A stretch of 6,389 nucleotides of DNA from Alphaproteobacteria bacterium (GTDB taxonomy: Bacteria > Pseudomonadota > Alphaproteobacteria > Micavibrionales > SZUA-601), in the NCBI GenBank assembly GCA_028290805.1, contig JAQGJA010000050.1, forward strand, positions 1 through 6,389, in the 5' to 3' direction. Both the position numbers and the translations under genes were made by a program. The notes under the pieces were generated by a model, which was given only the letters and a program-made list of their open reading frames with translations, was not told where the DNA came from and did not search any database. This document shows positions 4,867 through 6,389 of the stretch, piece after piece; the stretch's first letter is position 1, and every line of letters begins with the position of its first letter.

Positions 4867-6210
4867 ATGGCATCGGCAACCGAGCAACTGGCTAGTCAAT
4901 TCAACTGGGGCAGTTTCAGCAAAGCCAAAGATCTTAAATCACGCTTGTGGTTCACCCTGTTCGCTTTGATCGTTTACCGCCTTGGCACGCATATTCCTTT
5001 GCCCGGCATCGATGCCGCAGCCTTGGCTAAGCTTTTTGCTCAAAAACAAACCGGCATCCTTGGGATGTTTGACTTTTTCGCTGGTGGCGCTATCCAGCGC
5101 ATGGCGATCTTCGCGCTTAGCATTACGCCCTATATTACCGCATCGATCACGCTGCAGATGATCACCTTCAGCAGCCCGGCTTTGACCCAGCTTAAAAAAG
5201 AAGGTGAGCGCGGCTATCGCAAGATCAACCAGTATACACGATATCTGACCGTGATTATTTCGATCATCCAGGGCTATTTCGTTGCGGTCGGGCTGGAACG
5301 CCTTGGCGGCGGCGGGGCTGTCATCAATCCCGGAATTTTCTTCCGTGCCACCACGACCATCACCCTGGTCGGCGGCACGGTGTTCCTGATGTGGCTGGGC
5401 GAACAAATCACTGCCCGCGGCATCGGCAACGGTACCTCGCTGATCATTTATGCGGCCATCGTCGTGCGCCTGCCCACGGCTATCGCCCAGTTATTGTCTT
5501 TGGGACAACAAGGCGCGATCTCGACTTTCTTCATTATCCTGATCATGATTGCCGCCGTTGCCCTGGTCGGTTTCATTGTCTTCATGGAACGCGCCCAGCG
5601 CCGCATCCTGGTGCAATATCCCAAGCGCCAGGTCGGGCAGAAAATCTATGGCGGCGACTCCACCCATCTGCCGTTGAAAGTCAATTCCACCGGCGTGATC
5701 GCGGCGATCTGTGCCTCGGCCCTGATCCTGTTCCCGATTACCATCATGAATTTCCTGGGGACCAATAATAGCGGCGGCCCCTCGGCCGATTTTGCCCGTT
5801 ATTTCCAGCACGGCCAGCCGCTTTACCTCATTACCTATGGCGCGCTGATCATCACCTTTTCGTTCGTTCTCCTGTTTATGGTGGTAAACCCGGTCGATAC
5901 TGCGGAAAACCTGCGCAAGGCCGGTGGCTTTCTGCCGGGGATGAAGCCGGGGAAAAACACGGCCGATTACATTAAATACGTGCTGAACCGCATCACGGTT
6001 TTGGGCGCGGTCTATGTTACTTTTATCTGTCTTTTGCCCGATTTTCTGATCTCGCGCTCCAGCATCCCGTTTTATTTCGGCGGGACGGGGTTGCTGATTG
6101 CGGTCACCGTGCCGATGGATACGATTTCACAGATCCACTCGCATATGGTCGCCCATCAATATGAAGGGCTGATGCGCAAACGCCGCGTGAAAGGTGCCCG
6201 CAGAAAATGA
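4867..6210 (+). CDS. secY: Preprotein translocase subunit SecY
   Basis: The product is 447 aa, the usual SecY length. SecY forms the protein-conducting channel of the inner membrane with SecE and SecG and is driven by SecA. About ten membrane segments are visible: 26-43, 76-100, 124-142, 158-178, 186-206, 218-240, 275-296, 318-340, 374-392 and 400-418. The plug region is ILGMFDFFAGG (64-74). Family blocks include LKKEGERGYRKINQYTRY (109-126), ARGIGNGTSLIIY (183-195), YPKRQVGQKIYGG (251-263), PGMKPGKNTADYI (357-369, the SecA/ribosome-facing loop) and AHQYEGL (429-435). In segment 7 the common GVIPxIFASS reads GVIAAICASA (276-285). GGAG at 4858-4861 precedes the ATG by 5 nt. The stop overlaps the adk start by 4 bp. 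Confidence 0.98.
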   Translation: MASATEQLASQFNWGSFSKAKDLKSRLWFTLFALIVYRLGTHIPLPGIDAAALAKLFAQKQTGILGMFDFFAGGAIQRMAIFALSITPYITASITLQMITFSSPALTQLKKEGERGYRKINQYTRYLTVIISIIQGYFVAVGLERLGGGGAVINPGIFFRATTTITLVGGTVFLMWLGEQITARGIGNGTSLIIYAAIVVRLPTAIAQLLSLGQQGAISTFFIILIMIAAVALVGFIVFMERAQRRILVQYPKRQVGQKIYGGDSTHLPLKVNSTGVIAAICASALILFPITIMNFLGTNNSGGPSADFARYFQHGQPLYLITYGALIITFSFVLLFMVVNPVDTAENLRKAGGFLPGMKPGKNTADYIKYVLNRITVLGAVYVTFICLLPDFLISRSSIPFYFGGTGLLIAVTVPMDTISQIHSHMVAHQYEGLMRKRRVKGARRK

Positions 6211-6389
6211 TCGTCATCCTGATCGGCCCGCCCGGTGCAGGCAAAGGCACCCAGTCGAAATTTCTGGAACAGAAATTTCACATCGTGCAACTCTCCACCG
6301 GGGATATGCTGCGCGGCAAGGCCAAACAGAACGATCCTTTGGCCAATAAGATAAAAGACATCATGGATACCGGCGCTTTCATGCCCGAC
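6207..6389 (+). CDS. adk: Adenylate kinase, N-terminal part (partial)
   Basis: Sixty-one codons are visible before the window ends. The enzyme interconverts ATP + AMP and 2 ADP in the cytoplasm. The start MIVILIGPPGAGKGTQ contains the P-loop GPPGAGKGT (7-15). It is followed by QLSTGDMLR (28-36), whose Thr and Arg belong to the AMP-binding site, and KDIMDTGAFMPD at the edge of the window. The ATG lies inside ATGA shared with the secY stop, so translation is probably coupled to secY. No separate strong Shine-Dalgarno is evident; a weak purine stretch (AGAAAA, 6202-6207) sits at the junction. The LID domain and the rest lie beyond the window, so completeness cannot be judged. Confidence 0.97.
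   Translation, partial: MIVILIGPPGAGKGTQSKFLEQKFHIVQLSTGDMLRGKAKQNDPLANKIKDIMDTGAFMPD

Noticed and set aside
5391..5768. An alternative-frame ORF of 125 codons inside secY.
   Set aside because: It overlaps conserved SecY membrane segments, its translation is rich in His, Arg and Pro as out-of-frame reading of GC-rich DNA gives, and it has no identifiable family.

Overview
This window is a chromosomal ribosomal-protein segment with the classical spc-operon gene order, all on the + strand: rpsQ (3' end only), rplN, rplX, rplE, rpsN, rpsH, rplF, rplR, rpsE, rpmD, rplO, secY and the 5' end of adk. The reading frames look intact and every start except that of adk has a visible Shine-Dalgarno sequence. 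The protein sequences point to an alphaproteobacterium. Examples are the S5 segment with VPLREGRTLHHD and LRAAPAGTG, the L30 segment with GLGLRNIGR...DTPSVRGM, the C-minus form of S14, and the secY-adk junction. Base composition looks moderately GC-rich (roughly mid-50s percent by eye). No genus can be assigned from this alone.

Layout. Positions 1-92 hold the last 29 codons of rpsQ (S17). Positions 128-4041 are nine tightly packed ribosomal genes (L14, L24, L5, S14, S8, L6, L18, S5, L30) with gaps of 1 to 31 nt, as expected for one polycistronic mRNA. An 83-nt gap with a small inverted repeat separates rpmD from rplO (L15). A strong intrinsic terminator (4745-4774) follows rplO, and a good sigma70-type promoter candidate (-35 at 4811, -10 at 4835) precedes secY. 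secY (4867-6210) overlaps adk by 4 bp (ATGA). adk runs off the end of the window.

Function. L14, L24, L5, L6, L18, L30 and L15 are 50S proteins and S17, S14, S8 and S5 are 30S proteins. SecY is the channel of the Sec translocon, and adenylate kinase keeps adenine nucleotides balanced. The terminator-promoter pair suggests that secY-adk (and probably rpsM and others beyond the window) is transcribed at least partly apart from the upstream ribosomal genes.

I found no undescribed system, mobile element, CRISPR array or RNA gene. The less ordinary points are the rplO/secY transcription boundary, a roughly 53-residue N-terminal extension on L30, a roughly 49-residue basic C-terminal tail on L15, low-complexity ends on S5, and departures from normally conserved motifs in L5, S5 and SecY.
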